Shown here: piece by piece, positions 33,506 through 43,739 of the stretch
How the letters are laid out: each line of letters begins with the position of its first letter
Position numbering within the stretch: position 1 is the stretch's first letter
Source: Aureobasidium sp. EXF-3400
Taxonomy: Eukaryota; Ascomycota; Dothideomycetes; Dothideales; Saccotheciaceae
NCBI GenBank assembly: GCA_024195585.1
Contig: SWBL01000006.1
Span: 186,001 to 250,000 of the forward strand
Reading direction: 5' to 3'
DNA length: 64,000 nt
The notes under the pieces: model-generated
Told to the model about the DNA's origin: nothing
The model's input: only the letters and a program-made list of their open reading frames with translations
Database searches by the model: none
Made by a program: the position numbers and the translations under genes

Positions 33506-34899
33506 TCAAGCCAATGTGGTTTGCGCACTGGATGGCATATCAAACACCATTTTACCAGCTCTCCCATCATACCCGTTATTCGTCCAAGCCAGCGCAAGCG
33601 ATCCTCCATCATCGCTATCTTCAATTGGTCTCGAGTTAACACTGACCTCCTTTGTCTTGTAAATAACGTCCTTGTCGAAATGATTGAGCTCTACCTCACT
33701 ACCCCCATCATCCAGTATCTCTCCTCTTCCAAATACATGCTTTCGCTGTGAAGCCGTGATCACATAACGATGGCCATTTGAGAATGATTTCGATGATGTA
33801 GTGTTGTTGTTCTTGCGGCGGCGTAGCAGTGTTTTAAGCGCAGGCAGAGAAACGACCATGATTGCTACGCTCAGTTCGGCCATAGACCATATAAATACAG
33901 CGTTCCAATTATTGCCGGTTTGGATGGTGATGAAGCGGGCGAGGTTGACAGCAATGGTGGCGAGGCCGAGTGCGAATGTCAACAAGAGGCCGTATATTTG
34001 GTTGCGATTGAGATGGATATGGCGTAGGAGAGGGAACGGAAGGAGGAAGACTGGAGTGAGGATAATTAGCGGCGCTACCATGGAACAGTTGACGTGATCT
34101 CGGAAATGCTTACTCGCAACATCAGAGAAACAGTTCATTGCCCAGTCAATTTGTAACACAAGCAGCGAGTCGAATGTTGAGCATGCACCTTCCTCCATCG
34201 ACCAGTTGCTAGAAATGTTTGGCGCACACCACAGAGTATCGAGTAAGCACGTGCAGACAGCGCATGCGGCCACGAATCCAGTGACAACGTACAACGACGT
34301 TCGTAGTCGAGGCATCGTGTTTGGGATGATCTTGAAGTAAAGCGCAATCAAAGCAGCCTTGGGCCAATACATCCCTGTATCGTAAAAGTAGTTGGAGGTG
34401 AAGGAGATCTACTCGCGCATCAGTACATGTCATGTATAAAGCAGCAACAGACTGACCTTGTCCAACGTGACTGAATTCTTTATATCGGCTGCTGATAATC
34501 CTTGACCTTGTGGTATGTCTCGCATGCCGCCTAGTGCATATGTCCACGTATCACCTATTTATCCATCAGTCATGGGTTGTGAGAGTATTAGAGACCACTC
34601 ACATATGATCGACCCTAGACAATCCAGCGCAGATACTATCAAGAGGCAGTCTGAGATTATGACATGCTTCTGCTGCCTCCTAGCAACTCGTACGCCGATT
34701 CGAAGTCCCACAAGAGTGTATGCTAACGCGAAAAGCGTCCACTCGATGCCCTGTAGAGAGTTAGCAAAGCGGAAGAATGTTACATCAAACGTAAACTTAC
34801 CGATATTGTATCCCATCTTAGTGATTTCAGTTGCGCGTCCGAAGGAACATCAGAAGTGCATGAGAGGAAAGTACTGAGTAGTAGACATAACTTGACCAT
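33506..34899 (-). CDS. Rhodopsin-domain 7TM protein (Pth11-related), copy 2 with signal peptide
   Basis: Five exons: 34801-34899, 34603-34750, 34457-34554, 34114-34408 and 33506-34050, 394 aa. Exon 1 encodes a clear signal peptide (MVKLCLLLSTFLSC) and ends with WDTIS; the 50-nt intron GTAAGT...CTACAG then joins GIEWTLFALAYTLVGLRI. A frame beginning at the ATG at 34816 reads through this intron but would be out of frame after splicing, so 34899 is the better start. KISFTSNYFYDTGMYWPK, the LLDTLWCAP loop and WSMAELSVAIMVVSLPALK align with copy 1. One intron of copy 1 (between GM and FPK) is absent here. It has a cytosolic tail of about 100 residues with acidic patches, lacking in copy 1. Confidence 0.85.
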
Positions 34900-35448
34900 C
34901 CTTCACGGTAAAATCGGAAACAGCATCAGCATACAACTTCGCTTACCTGCTATTACCTGATCGAAATCTCGAGCCAGAGTGGCTGGATTCATGAGACGAT
35001 CTACAACTGTGCTACTGATTGCCCAGAATATCGACACGGCTGAAAATGATGAAGCTTATAGTATATTGTCGGCATGTTATTGATGTTGATTGAGTCTCGC
35101 TTCCAATGGAGGATTGTTGAGTCCGCGCATGTCGGTAGCAGTGTCTACTTTTCATATCAGGGAAGGCGCTTCGGACGTAAAAGTCGCGCTACGGTAGAGT
35201 GTTGATTGCGCTCGAGGAACTGTGTGAGTGTTGGGCTGTGTAGGATCAACTTGCCGAGAATATTCCGCCATAATATATATTAACCTACCAGGTGGTCGGG
35301 ATCACGCCATGCATGCTCACAGCCTGGGGTCGAGAGCTCACCACAACGAAGACACAAGCGATCATCCATTGAAATTCGTCTGATCTCTGTATGGTAGTGT
35401 CGCGAAGATATGCCACCGGGTTTTCCTGATCTCTGGTCATCTTCGGAA
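34900..35448. other. Intergenic, promoter of copy 2 and 3' flank of the P450
   Basis: 549 bp. An AT-rich patch near 35270-35285 (ATAATATATATTAA). No gene seen. Confidence 0.4.
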
Positions 35449-37220
35449 TTATGCTCGAACTACCTTGACACGCACGCCCCCCTTGATTCTTCTGATGATG
35501 CCGCCAGTTACATCGGTTTTCATGTCAGGGTCGACCAGTGTAGTTTCGAAACCAAGGACCCACGCAGCGAGTAAACAAGCAAACTCGGATTTGGCGAAAC
35601 CTGGAACAGATTAGTAGGGGACAGAATAATTGCGTCTTAGAATCAACTTACTGGCTCCAATACACCCTCTGGGTCCATGGGAGAATGTCATGTTAGAATA
35701 GTTGCTCTCCGCACCTCCAGTGTTCGCTCTACCAGGCCCCATCCATCTGTCTGGGTTGAATACCTTAGGGTCCTCACTCCACATCTTCGAGTTGTAGTTT
35801 GGGCCTATCAGGGGCGTAAGGACCATGGTACCTTCAGGAATCAACTGGCCAGAAAGAACAACGTCTCTTGCCGCGACACGGATAGTCATCGGTACAGGAC
35901 AGTAGAATCGCAGGACCTCGTTAGTCACAGCATGAAGATATGGTACTTGTTCGATCTGCTCGGCGGTGACCTGCGCATTGGTGTCGCGGATGTCTGGAAG
36001 ATCCGAAGCACGCAACTCTTCGCGCAGCTTCTGTTGTACTTCAGGGAACTTGCCAAGCACGTAAACGGCCCATGTCATGGCTGTAGCTGTCTGTGACGAT
36101 GTAAGTCAAAGATTGAAAAACAAAGAGACGCAAAGTAACGTACAGTTTCATGACCGGCAGCGAGGAAGGTGAGCAATTGATCAACAATCTGCGAATCGGT
36201 GAAACCTCCGCTCTGCATTGCAACGCTGAGGATATCGATACCGCCTGCGGTCTCATGCGACTCGTCCTTCTCTTTCGCAGCGGCGATCTTCGCTCGCTTG
36301 TCTGCGAGCATCTCCGAACAGATCTTACCAAGATACAAGCGTGCTTTTTCGACCTTGAAGTTTCGCGGTATCGGTAACAGTCTAATGAACCAGAATGGCA
36401 AGATGACATTCAAAAGTCCGACCAGTTGTGTTTGCCAGTCTTGTTTGAACAGAGTCTGATAGGTCTGATATAGCTTGCTGCTAGGATCTTCGATAGCATC
36501 GAATGACTTTCCGATAGTTGCCACGCCAATGATGTCGAGAGTGGCACGAGAAGTCCAGCCATCAACACTGATCTCGTTATTGGCTTCCTTTACATCTTCA
36601 GGTCTCTTTTCGTCCGTCTTGCCTGCGATGTCCTTGTCGATGCCGAGAATCATGCCGCGAGATTGCTCCCAGAAGACTGGAACCAAGTCTTTGACATGGC
36701 GATAGCTGAATGCCGGTGTCAAGTTCTTACGCTGGACTTTGTGTTCCTGGCCTTCGGTCAAAAGAATGCCGTACCCAAGGATACGTGCAAGACCCTTTGT
36801 CAGTGACCTCGGCTTGATCAGGTCATAGCTCTTCAAGGTTACTGCTTCGCTAAGTGCCTTGGGCGTTGTGACCATAACTCTGTCCATATTGAAAAGACTC
36901 CTGTAGTAGATCAAGCCATCGTTCTCAATCTCTTCCATCCATTCTCGCTGAGGCAAGCCAGTGGGCTCTTTGATAATTCTCCAAAATTGTCCAAAGAAAA
37001 GTGATGTCTGTTTGGGTTGTGGAAGGTGACGCAAAGGGCTGAAGTAGTAGGGATAGATGAGACAGGACCAGATAAAGCGAACAGCTAGTACGCTGAAGGA
37101 TATCGCTGCTGCTGTTTGCCATATAGATCCATGTAGTAGGTGCTCGGGGGCGAAGGTCTTAAGTGAGAACGACGCAGCTCCCGCTGCAAGCAGAATCGCG
37201 CGCTTCTTTACCGCCACCAT
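35449..37220 (-). CDS. Cytochrome P450 monooxygenase
   Basis: Three exons: 36144-37220, 35652-36090 and 35449-35600, 555 aa. N-terminal hydrophobic anchor (about residues 28-52) and the Pro-rich hinge LRHLPQPKQ. The I-helix AAGHETTATAMTW is rebuilt across the first intron. The K-helix ExxR is in NEVLRFYCPVP, the PERF-like motif is FNPDRW, and the heme loop is FSHGPRGCIGAS, with the Cys ligand just before the second intron. ER membrane enzyme that needs a P450 reductase. Closest in style to CYP families that hydroxylate fatty acids or alkanes or to secondary metabolism P450s; the substrate cannot be read. No biosynthetic core gene is nearby. Confidence 0.95.
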
Positions 37221-37900
37221 TCTGAAAACACGACTGATGGAGTAAGTCAGTATTTGGAAGTCGCAAAATCGCGAGACCGATAAGCTTGGGAGAGCAAGAG
37301 CGTATTATATAGATATGTACCTGCCTATCTCGCTGCCGTCCCTCGGTCTTGGCACTCTACGCGTCATGTATATATATATGACCCTGCAGATCGGCATGTT
37401 ACCGCCCCGAGCGAGTAATAATCTGGTCCGAGGAAATCCATATCTTGACCATTCTCCTGATCAAGAGCTCCATCGTACCAACTCGCGCTTGTGGTAAACT
37501 GAGAAGGGTGGCTCTGACTCCGAAACCGTGCTCAGGAGGATCTCGGTGGAGAAGGCGCGCTACGCGCATACCATAACTTCATCGGCTGCAGTGACTGTTA
37601 CGGTAACAACAACATCTGAGCACGATCCCTCATCGATGCCAGCAGACTACCAGATGGGGTGATCTAGTTGACTTTTCCGTGTCACAAGCATTTTCAAGGC
37701 GGACAGTAGGTCCAAGGGTCTGTTTCGTTCGAAGAATTTCGAGCGAGAGATCTAGATTTCTCGAATATGCTTACAAAATCAGCTATTGGATATCACAACC
37801 AAACGTTCCTTGAGACGCCACAAACTCCATACTTTTGAACAAAGATGCAAAGACAGGCATGCTGAATATGAAGCGAGATAAAGAAGAAGCTTGGAGAGGT
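37221..37900. other. Intergenic, P450 promoter and 3' flank of SSF1
   Basis: 680 bp. Contains a TATA-like site for the P450 and an alternating TA run at about 37367-37379. No coding frame recognised. Confidence 0.45.
37305..37311 (-). promoter_or_regulatory. TATA-like box upstream of the P450 gene
   Basis: TATATAA on the minus strand, 85-91 nt upstream of the P450 ATG. Position and sequence fit a TATA element; not tested. Confidence 0.4.
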
Positions 37901-39340
37901 CTACTCCATGTCTTCATCGTCATCTTCTGACTCTTCCTCCTCTTCCTCACCATCATCTCCACCAGCATCGGCATCGTCATGCCAAACATCATCGTCAAAG
38001 TCCTCGTCGTCGAGCATTTCGTCGTCTTCGTCGTCGTCGACTTCTTCGCCCTTGGCCTTCTTCTCCTTCTTCTTTCTGTCAACGTTTTCCTTTTGGATGC
38101 GTCTTCTCTCGGCCTTTTCCTTGTTCTTGACCTCCCATGCCTTGTCTTGTTGTTTCTGCTCTTCCTTACTCTTGCTGATGTATTCGTGCCACAAAATCTT
38201 GCCGGCACAAAGACCCTCCTCGACCTTTGTCAGACGGAGAGTCATGCGAGGACCCAGCTCTTGTAGTTTGATGGCCTTCTTTTGTGTCTTTGACTTGCGA
38301 GGTTGGGGTGCCGGGCGTGCGGCGCCTTCGGGGTTGACACCTTCAGCATTGGCTCCAGTGACCTTTGCACGTTGTGCGTCACGGATGCGTTGACGCTCAT
38401 CCTTGGACATGGCCTTGCGGTTCTCGACGGCCAGGACCTCGATTTCAGCGTCAGTGTCAGCCTCTGTATCCGAGGCAGTGGTGAAGCCGGAAGCGGTGGG
38501 GTCTAGAAGATAATCTGCGACATCATCAAGAGATCCGAGGTTGGGTAGACGAGAGCTGTCTCCGCGCTTGAGGTGATCGGCCTGCTCGAGTTTGCGCAGG
38601 GCTTTCGGTAGTGCAGATTTGGGAGTGACGGCGTTGATGGCGAAGTGGCGCAGTTGTAGAACAAAGGCATGGGGATCGTTGGGGTCATTGCTGGGCTTGC
38701 GGTCGAGCAGCATGACACGCTTGATGGTCTTGAGGGAGGTGGTATGAGGAGAAATGGGAGCGAAGAGGGATTGGAAGATTGTCGTCGTCAGGGACTCGAG
38801 GTTCTTGGGGATAGGATTCGAGTCGGACTTTGAGTCTTTGGCAGCATCTTGTTTGTCGGATTGCATGAAGTTGTTCATGACGAGCAGGGGCGATGTCAGG
38901 TACTCGGCACCGTTCTGACCCTTGGGACGGCGCATGCTTTTTTGAACATCCTTGCAGAGAGAGTATTTCTCGACACGGAAATGTAGCGTGGGACCTCTGG
39001 GGGTGGTGCAGAGGCGCAGGTTCGTGTTTCCAGCGTCGGAGCGAGAGAAAAGCATGAGATGAGAGACACCAAGAGGACCAGCCATGGTGATGAAGTCGCG
39101 CAGCTTGTTTGACTTGCGCTCCTTCAGGCGACTTGCAGTACCGGGCTCCATCATCAGACGGGTGTCTCTGACAAGCTGTGATATGCTTGGCCCGACCTCT
39201 CCAGCGTTGATACGAATAACCATGCTCTTGGGAGCCCTTGTCTCGCTAGCCAGGGCGGCGGCGCTGTGATGGCCGGGCATACCAGCGGCGGGAGGCTTTG
39301 CGCCAGCGTGAGTGCGCTTCTTGACTCTTCTCTTGGCCAT
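37901..39340 (-). CDS. SSF1: Ribosome biogenesis factor Ssf1 (Brix domain, PPAN family)
   Basis: 479 aa, single exon. The start at 39340 (MAKRRVKKRTHAG) is chosen over an upstream ATG at 39475, as basic MAKRRxKKRTH is the conserved Ssf1 N-terminus. The Brix domain spans about 37-310: PKSMVIRINAGEVGPSISQL, RDFITMAGPLGVSHLMLFSR, HFRVEKYSLCKDV, LTSPLLVMNNF and the helix with TIKRVMLLDRKP. After it, LQELGPRMTLRLTKVEEGLC is the family's closing motif. The last 100 residues are Lys-rich then strongly Asp/Glu-rich. Ssf1 acts with Rrp15 and Rrp14 on the 27S pre-rRNA in early 60S assembly, in the nucleolus. Confidence 0.95.
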   Translation of the reverse strand: MAKRRVKKRTHAGAKPPAAGMPGHHSAAALASETRAPKSMVIRINAGEVGPSISQLVRDTRLMMEPGTASRLKERKSNKLRDFITMAGPLGVSHLMLFSRSDAGNTNLRLCTTPRGPTLHFRVEKYSLCKDVQKSMRRPKGQNGAEYLTSPLLVMNNFMQSDKQDAAKDSKSDSNPIPKNLESLTTTIFQSLFAPISPHTTSLKTIKRVMLLDRKPSNDPNDPHAFVLQLRHFAINAVTPKSALPKALRKLEQADHLKRGDSSRLPNLGSLDDVADYLLDPTASGFTTASDTEADTDAEIEVLAVENRKAMSKDERQRIRDAQRAKVTGANAEGVNPEGAARPAPQPRKSKTQKKAIKLQELGPRMTLRLTKVEEGLCAGKILWHEYISKSKEEQKQQDKAWEVKNKEKAERRRIQKENVDRKKKEKKAKGEEVDDDEDDEMLDDEDFDDDVWHDDADAGGDDGEEEEEESEDDDEDME

Positions 39341-39610
39341 AATGTGGAATGTTGTGAAATGGTATATGTGAATGTGATCGGACGGCCAAAATTTCTTTAA
39401 AGTTGCTGCGAACTTGCGATAGCCTGGACCGTGCCTCGGAGTTACCCCAGATTCTGTGACCGAAGCTATCGCCAATTGGGCCTAGAGCGCCTTCCTGGAA
39501 CTTTTTTACGATTCCATCCTGCGCATACCATCATTCTCTGACCAAGCCAACCTCAGCATCTACTCGACTTGCTAGACTCATCATCTCACCGTTGAGATAC
39601 TGCTTCTACC
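39341..39610. promoter_or_regulatory. Shared divergent promoter of SSF1 and RRP3
   Basis: 270 bp between the ATGs of two ribosome biogenesis genes. Co-regulation is likely from function and layout. I could not name a site with confidence. Confidence 0.45.
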
Positions 39611-41161
39611 ATGTCGGCCCTCAAAAAGAGAAAGGTTCAGCACGAACGCTCCAGCTTCAGCGAGGAAGCTCCTCGCCAATCGAAGCCCTCCAAAAAGACC
39701 ATGGACCGCATAGACGACACGAAGGAACCCCAAGAGAATCTGGTCAAGAAGGCCGCGAAGAAGGCCGCCACCGACGACGTCAAGGAAAAGAAGGACAAGA
39801 AAGACAGAAAGCGCAAAGCACAAGAAGAGGAGGAAGCAGAAGCGACTGAAGAGGTTTCTGCGCCTGCCGAAGACGACGAGGACACAACCACACAAAAGTC
39901 TTTCCGCGACCTCGGAATCATCGATGCCTTGGCCGAGTCATGTGAGGCCTTGGGCTACACCAAGCCCACTCCCATCCAGGCAGAGTCTATTCCTCTTGCC
40001 CTGCAAGGAAGGGACATCATCGGTCTGGCCGAGACTGGTTCAGGAAAGACGGCTGCATTCGCCTTGCCCATCCTACAGGCTTTGATCCAGACCCCTTCAT
40101 CACTCTTTGGTCTGGTCTTGGCTCCCACAAGAGAACTCGCCTATCAGATCAGTGAACAGTTCGAAGCTTTGGGCTCACTTATCGGTGTAAAATGTGCTGT
40201 TCTTGTAGGAGGTATGGATATGGTGTCTCAGTCTATCGCTCTGGGAAAGAAGCCGCACATCATTGTTGCAACTCCCGGACGCCTGCTCGACCATCTTGAA
40301 AACACAAAAGGCTTTTCCCTGCGCACACTGAAGTACTTGGTCATGGACGAAGCCGACAGACTGCTTGACCTGGATTTCGGTCCCATTCTTGATAAGATTC
40401 TGAAGGTTATTCCTAAAGAGAGACGCACTTACCTCTTCTCCGCCACCATTTCCTCCAAGGTCGAGTCGCTGCAACGCGCCTCACTTTCGAACCCCATGAA
40501 AGTCAGCATTTCGTCGTCCAGCTACCAAACCGTCAGCACCCTGATTCAATCCTACATTTTCATTCCCCACAAGTTCAAGGACATTCACCTCGTCTACGTC
40601 CTCAACGAGTTTGCCGGCCAGAGCACTGTCTTGTTCACCCGCACTGTCAACGAGACACAACGACTGGCATACCTACTACGAGCTCTTGGATTCGGTGCTA
40701 TTCCTTTGCACGGACAGCTCTCTCAGTCAGCACGTCTGGGCGCTTTGAACAAGTTCAGAGCTGGAAGCCGTGACATTCTGGTAGCCACCGACGTCGCCGC
40801 CCGTGGTCTGGATATCCCTTCGGTCGATCTGGTATTGAACTTTGATCTTCCCCCGGACAGCAAGACCTATGTCCACAGAGTTGGACGCACAGCCCGTGCC
40901 GGCAAGGCAGGAAGAGCTGTTTCTTTTGTTACACAGTACGATGTTGAGGTTTACCAAAGGATAGAGAAGGCTTTAGCCAAGAAGCTGCCCGAACACGATG
41001 CTCCTAGAGATCAGGTCATGGTCTTTGCTGAGAAGGTGTCCGAGGCTCAGCGCGTGGCCATCAGGGAAATGAAGGATTTGCATGAAAAGGCAAAGAACAG
41101 TGGCAGAGGTGGACCCAGAGCAAAGGGCAAGAGAGATGCCATGGACAGAGATGAGGGTTGA
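39611..41161 (+). CDS. RRP3: DEAD-box rRNA helicase Rrp3 (DDX47)
   Basis: 516 aa, single exon. Lys/Glu-rich nucleolar N-terminus (1-90), then [19 protein letters not shown] and the Q motif TKPTPIQ. All helicase motifs are present: I AETGSGKT, Ia [14 protein letters not shown] ([10 protein letters not shown]), [17 protein letters not shown] and [12 protein letters not shown]. The spacing and the [20 protein letters not shown] linker fit the Rrp3/DDX47 subgroup, which acts in 18S rRNA processing at A0-A2 sites. It is head-to-head with SSF1 across 270 bp; both are ribosome biogenesis genes and could share control. Confidence 0.95.
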   Translation: MSALKKRKVQHERSSFSEEAPRQSKPSKKTMDRIDDTKEPQENLVKKAAKKAATDDVKEKKDKKDRKRKAQEEEEAEATEEVSAPAEDDEDTTTQKSFRDLGIIDALAESCEALGYTKPTPIQAESIPLALQGRDIIGLAETGSGKTAAFALPILQALIQTPSSLFGLVLAPTRELAYQISEQFEALGSLIGVKCAVLVGGMDMVSQSIALGKKPHIIVATPGRLLDHLENTKGFSLRTLKYLVMDEADRLLDLDFGPILDKILKVIPKERRTYLFSATISSKVESLQRASLSNPMKVSISSSSYQTVSTLIQSYIFIPHKFKDIHLVYVLNEFAGQSTVLFTRTVNETQRLAYLLRALGFGAIPLHGQLSQSARLGALNKFRAGSRDILVATDVAARGLDIPSVDLVLNFDLPPDSKTYVHRVGRTARAGKAGRAVSFVTQYDVEVYQRIEKALAKKLPEHDAPRDQVMVFAEKVSEAQRVAIREMKDLHEKAKNSGRGGPRAKGKRDAMDRDEG

Positions 41162-41563
41162 TCGCTCTCAAGCCGTGTTGTCCTCTTTCGTCACTTCACC
41201 TTTTATGATATCCAAAATCGAGCATCTTTCGTCAAACCTCACTAGGTCAATTTTTTCTGGCAGACCTTTATCATTAAATGAGCTCAGATCGTTCAGACTT
41301 GAATCCAATTACTAATCTCAATATCCCGTATGTGTTAAAGAATCGACAATAGTTTCCGAGAACTCCGTTTTATGAGGCCTGACTTCCACAGTCGTCGGCC
41401 ATGACAATTTCTTATTCGAACAGGGTCATCCCATACCAAACTCTTTTTTCTTTTTCTTTCTTTTTTTCTTCCACAAGCCTCGGCTTTCGGGTAAACTCGT
41501 CCATCTACATCATCTATCTCCAAATACATCTGGTTACCAAGAACATCAATCCAAGAAACAACA
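41162..41563. other. Intergenic with pyrimidine tract
   Basis: 402 bp between RRP3 and the thioesterase gene. A long CT tract (about 41435-41475) lies upstream of the thioesterase start and probably belongs to its promoter. Confidence 0.4.
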
Positions 41564-42849
41564 ATGTCATCCCAAAGGTGTTTGAAGTTCGTCCAAAGTG
41601 TCTTGTAAGTCTTGCAGCCTCTTTGAGGTCTCACTCTGGACTTGAAATTGATGATTGTTAGTGAATCTTTCCAGGCCAATTCTGGTTTGGAGCCAAGGTG
41701 AGATATTGTTGATGGGGAGTCCGAATTCAAGCAACAAGCTGATCAATTGTGCTCAAGACTTCTCAATGGAGTAAGTGATATATACTGATACTAGACTCTC
41801 GGCTTCGAAAGCTCAACAGCGAGAAGTACGGTTTCGATGCGATACGGTCGTTATTGCTGCTGCTGTCAACTATTCATTGATATCATCATGCACATCTCTT
41901 TTTCTGTCAAGCTCCTTCGCGACTTACTGCGCAAGAACGGAGATACATTACCATCTAATTTGAAGCTCCTTGCTGACACATCTCTTTACCAATACAGCTC
42001 CGTGTAACAGCAGCACGACCTGGAGTCGTGAACTTCGAACTCCCCATTGAGAAACACCATACCGTATGTCCCTTCCGTTTTTTCCTTTTCATCTATCTCG
42101 AGTTCACCCTCTTCTTACTGATATAATATACAGAACCGTCTGAACATCCTTCACGGCGGAACCATCGCCAGCATGGTAGATCTAGGCGGTTCGCTAGCCG
42201 TAGCTTCCCGCGGCCTCTTCGCTACAGGCGTTTCTACCGATCTCAATGGTATCATCTCCAACATCTGAAATTGTTTATGCAATACTTCTTGTCAGTGGAA
42301 ATCAGGCTAACAAAGAATAGTCACATATCTGAACTCCGGCGGTAAGATTGGAGATCTCATTCGTGCGGTATGTTGTATCCGCTTTTCCTTTGACTTACCA
42401 TACCTCTTCAAACTTCTCTTCCCTGCTCTAAGAACCCAATACTGATGTCTTGTCCATCTATAGGAAGTCACCTGCGATAAGTGTAAGAAGCTCGCGCCTC
42501 CGATATCAGCAACCCTATCTCCCTGCACGTCTATACATAAAGCTGATACCAAGTCCTCTCACCATAACAGTCGGCAAAACCCTCGCTTACACATCCATAA
42601 ACTTCCACAATGAGAAGCAGCAGTTGGTCGCTAGAGGAAGTCATACGAAGTAAGCAGCTTTCCATCTTTCCTCCCTCCTGATCAACTCTTCTTCCTCTTG
42701 TCTCCCACTTTGTTTTGCTTCGGTCATTATCAGAAAAGAGACATCACAAGCGAAGGAACAAGGCTGAAGCAACCACTAGATACGTTACCCTCGCTTGGAA
42801 AGACCCGAACAACATTGTTGAGGAGATGTCGCCAAAGCCTGAGAAATGA
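41564..42849 (+). CDS. Hotdog-fold acyl-CoA thioesterase (THEM2/ACOT13-like), nine exons
   Basis: Exons: 41564-41604, 41662-41697, 41758-41770, 41998-42063, 42134-42248, 42321-42367, 42464-42482, 42571-42649 and 42780-42849, which make 161 aa with all phases consistent. Diagnostic hotdog motifs: FELPIEKHHTNRLNILHGG (HGG loop), TIASMVDLGGSLA with catalytic Asp, TDLNVTYLNSGGKIGD and TLAYTSINFHNEKQQLVARG. Small tetrameric fungal thioesterases of this kind cleave acyl-CoA. Exons of 13 and 19 nt and eight introns in a 486-nt CDS are extreme for the window. Intron 3 (41771-41997, 227 nt) is also the longest found. No targeting signal seen. Confidence 0.88.
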
Positions 42850-43739
42850 GTGAAGTATGAGGTGGCAGAGGGACGACCGTAACAAAGTTATACAAGCTAT
42901 GAATGTATCAATCATTGAGTCCACCGTGACTCTCGCCGTCGATAGACCACTTATGACCGCAGAACGCTGATATCAAGAGCGACCTGCGTCAACACACAAT
43001 GCCTCGGTGATGAAAGAATTTTGTCACACGACATGATCACGAGGGTGCTTGCTCGTAGAGACATCGATGTCGTGCCACGCAGATACAGCTGCAAGACCAA
43101 GCATTCAGACCGCTGTAGCTGTAATGGCCATATCCTTCTGCGCATCACTAACTGCGGAGACTTTTGACAACCGCCCGTACGGTGTGTATCATGCAATGGT
43201 TAGATATGCAATATTCATGCAATTGTCATGTCATCCCATGCTATATGCTACGCCTCACTCTACGCCATGTATCTCGAGGTCTAGTGCAGAGGTCAGTTGC
43301 TTGCAGCAATGATAACCGCTGCAGTACATGGTGTGGACGCAGCGGCTGGACAGTGTAAGGCTTTGCAGCCTGCTAGTTTCGAGCTTGGAAACACCATCTA
43401 TTCGCTGCGATCCTCGGGCATGCAGATGCCAATATGTGTATGCTATTGCATGGCTGTGAAGATACCTCCCTTCAGCCTGGTCTATGGCTTACTTCGACCC
43501 CACCAATATTTCATACTGCAGCTGCATCGCGATCTTCAGCCAATCAGCTTGACCTGCCCAGAGCTGGTATCGGTTTACGGCTTTAAGCGATATGTACCGA
43601 TCAGCGTTTGGCCGTATCTCACTAATGGTACTCGAGTGCGCTGCAGCCTCGAGCTGCAACTGCGGCTGAGGAGACTTGGGATATAACAGCTTCCGTCAGC
43701 TGTCCAGGACCTTTTTCTCATTCGAATCTAAATTCCACG
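42850..43739. other. Intergenic with siderophore-transporter relic
   Basis: 890 bp left edge of the NLR/AAA island. Apart from the relic at 42948-43152, a 130-codon plus-strand frame at 43297-43686 was seen but has no family signature. Confidence 0.45.
42948..43152 (-). pseudogene. Relic of the 3' end of a siderophore MFS transporter gene
   Basis: On the minus strand, the frame ending in TGA at 43024-43026 reads SDAQKDMAITATAV, stop, MLGLAAVSAWHDI, then a VSTSK-HVV-like end. It aligns with the C-terminus of the transporter gene at 53924-55637 (SDAQKNMVIAATAVW, then MLGLAAVLAWRDV), and similarity continues some way into the 3' flank. The stop at 43105-43107 replaces the Trp codon (TGG to TGA). 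The rest of the gene is missing. It marks the left edge of the NLR island as a direct repeat of the right edge. Confidence 0.8.

Noticed and set aside
34603..34816. Start of rhodopsin-domain copy 2 at the ATG at 34816
   Set aside because: That frame reads through a consensus 50-nt intron (34751-34800). Splicing it puts the ATG at 34899 in frame, which also supplies a signal peptide.
37900..38400. Plus-strand Ser-rich frames opposite SSF1
   Set aside because: They mirror the Asp/Glu/Lys-rich SSF1 tail.
43297..43686. 130-codon plus-strand frame upstream of the AAA gene
   Set aside because: No signature, atypical composition, and it overlaps the probable promoter of the AAA gene.
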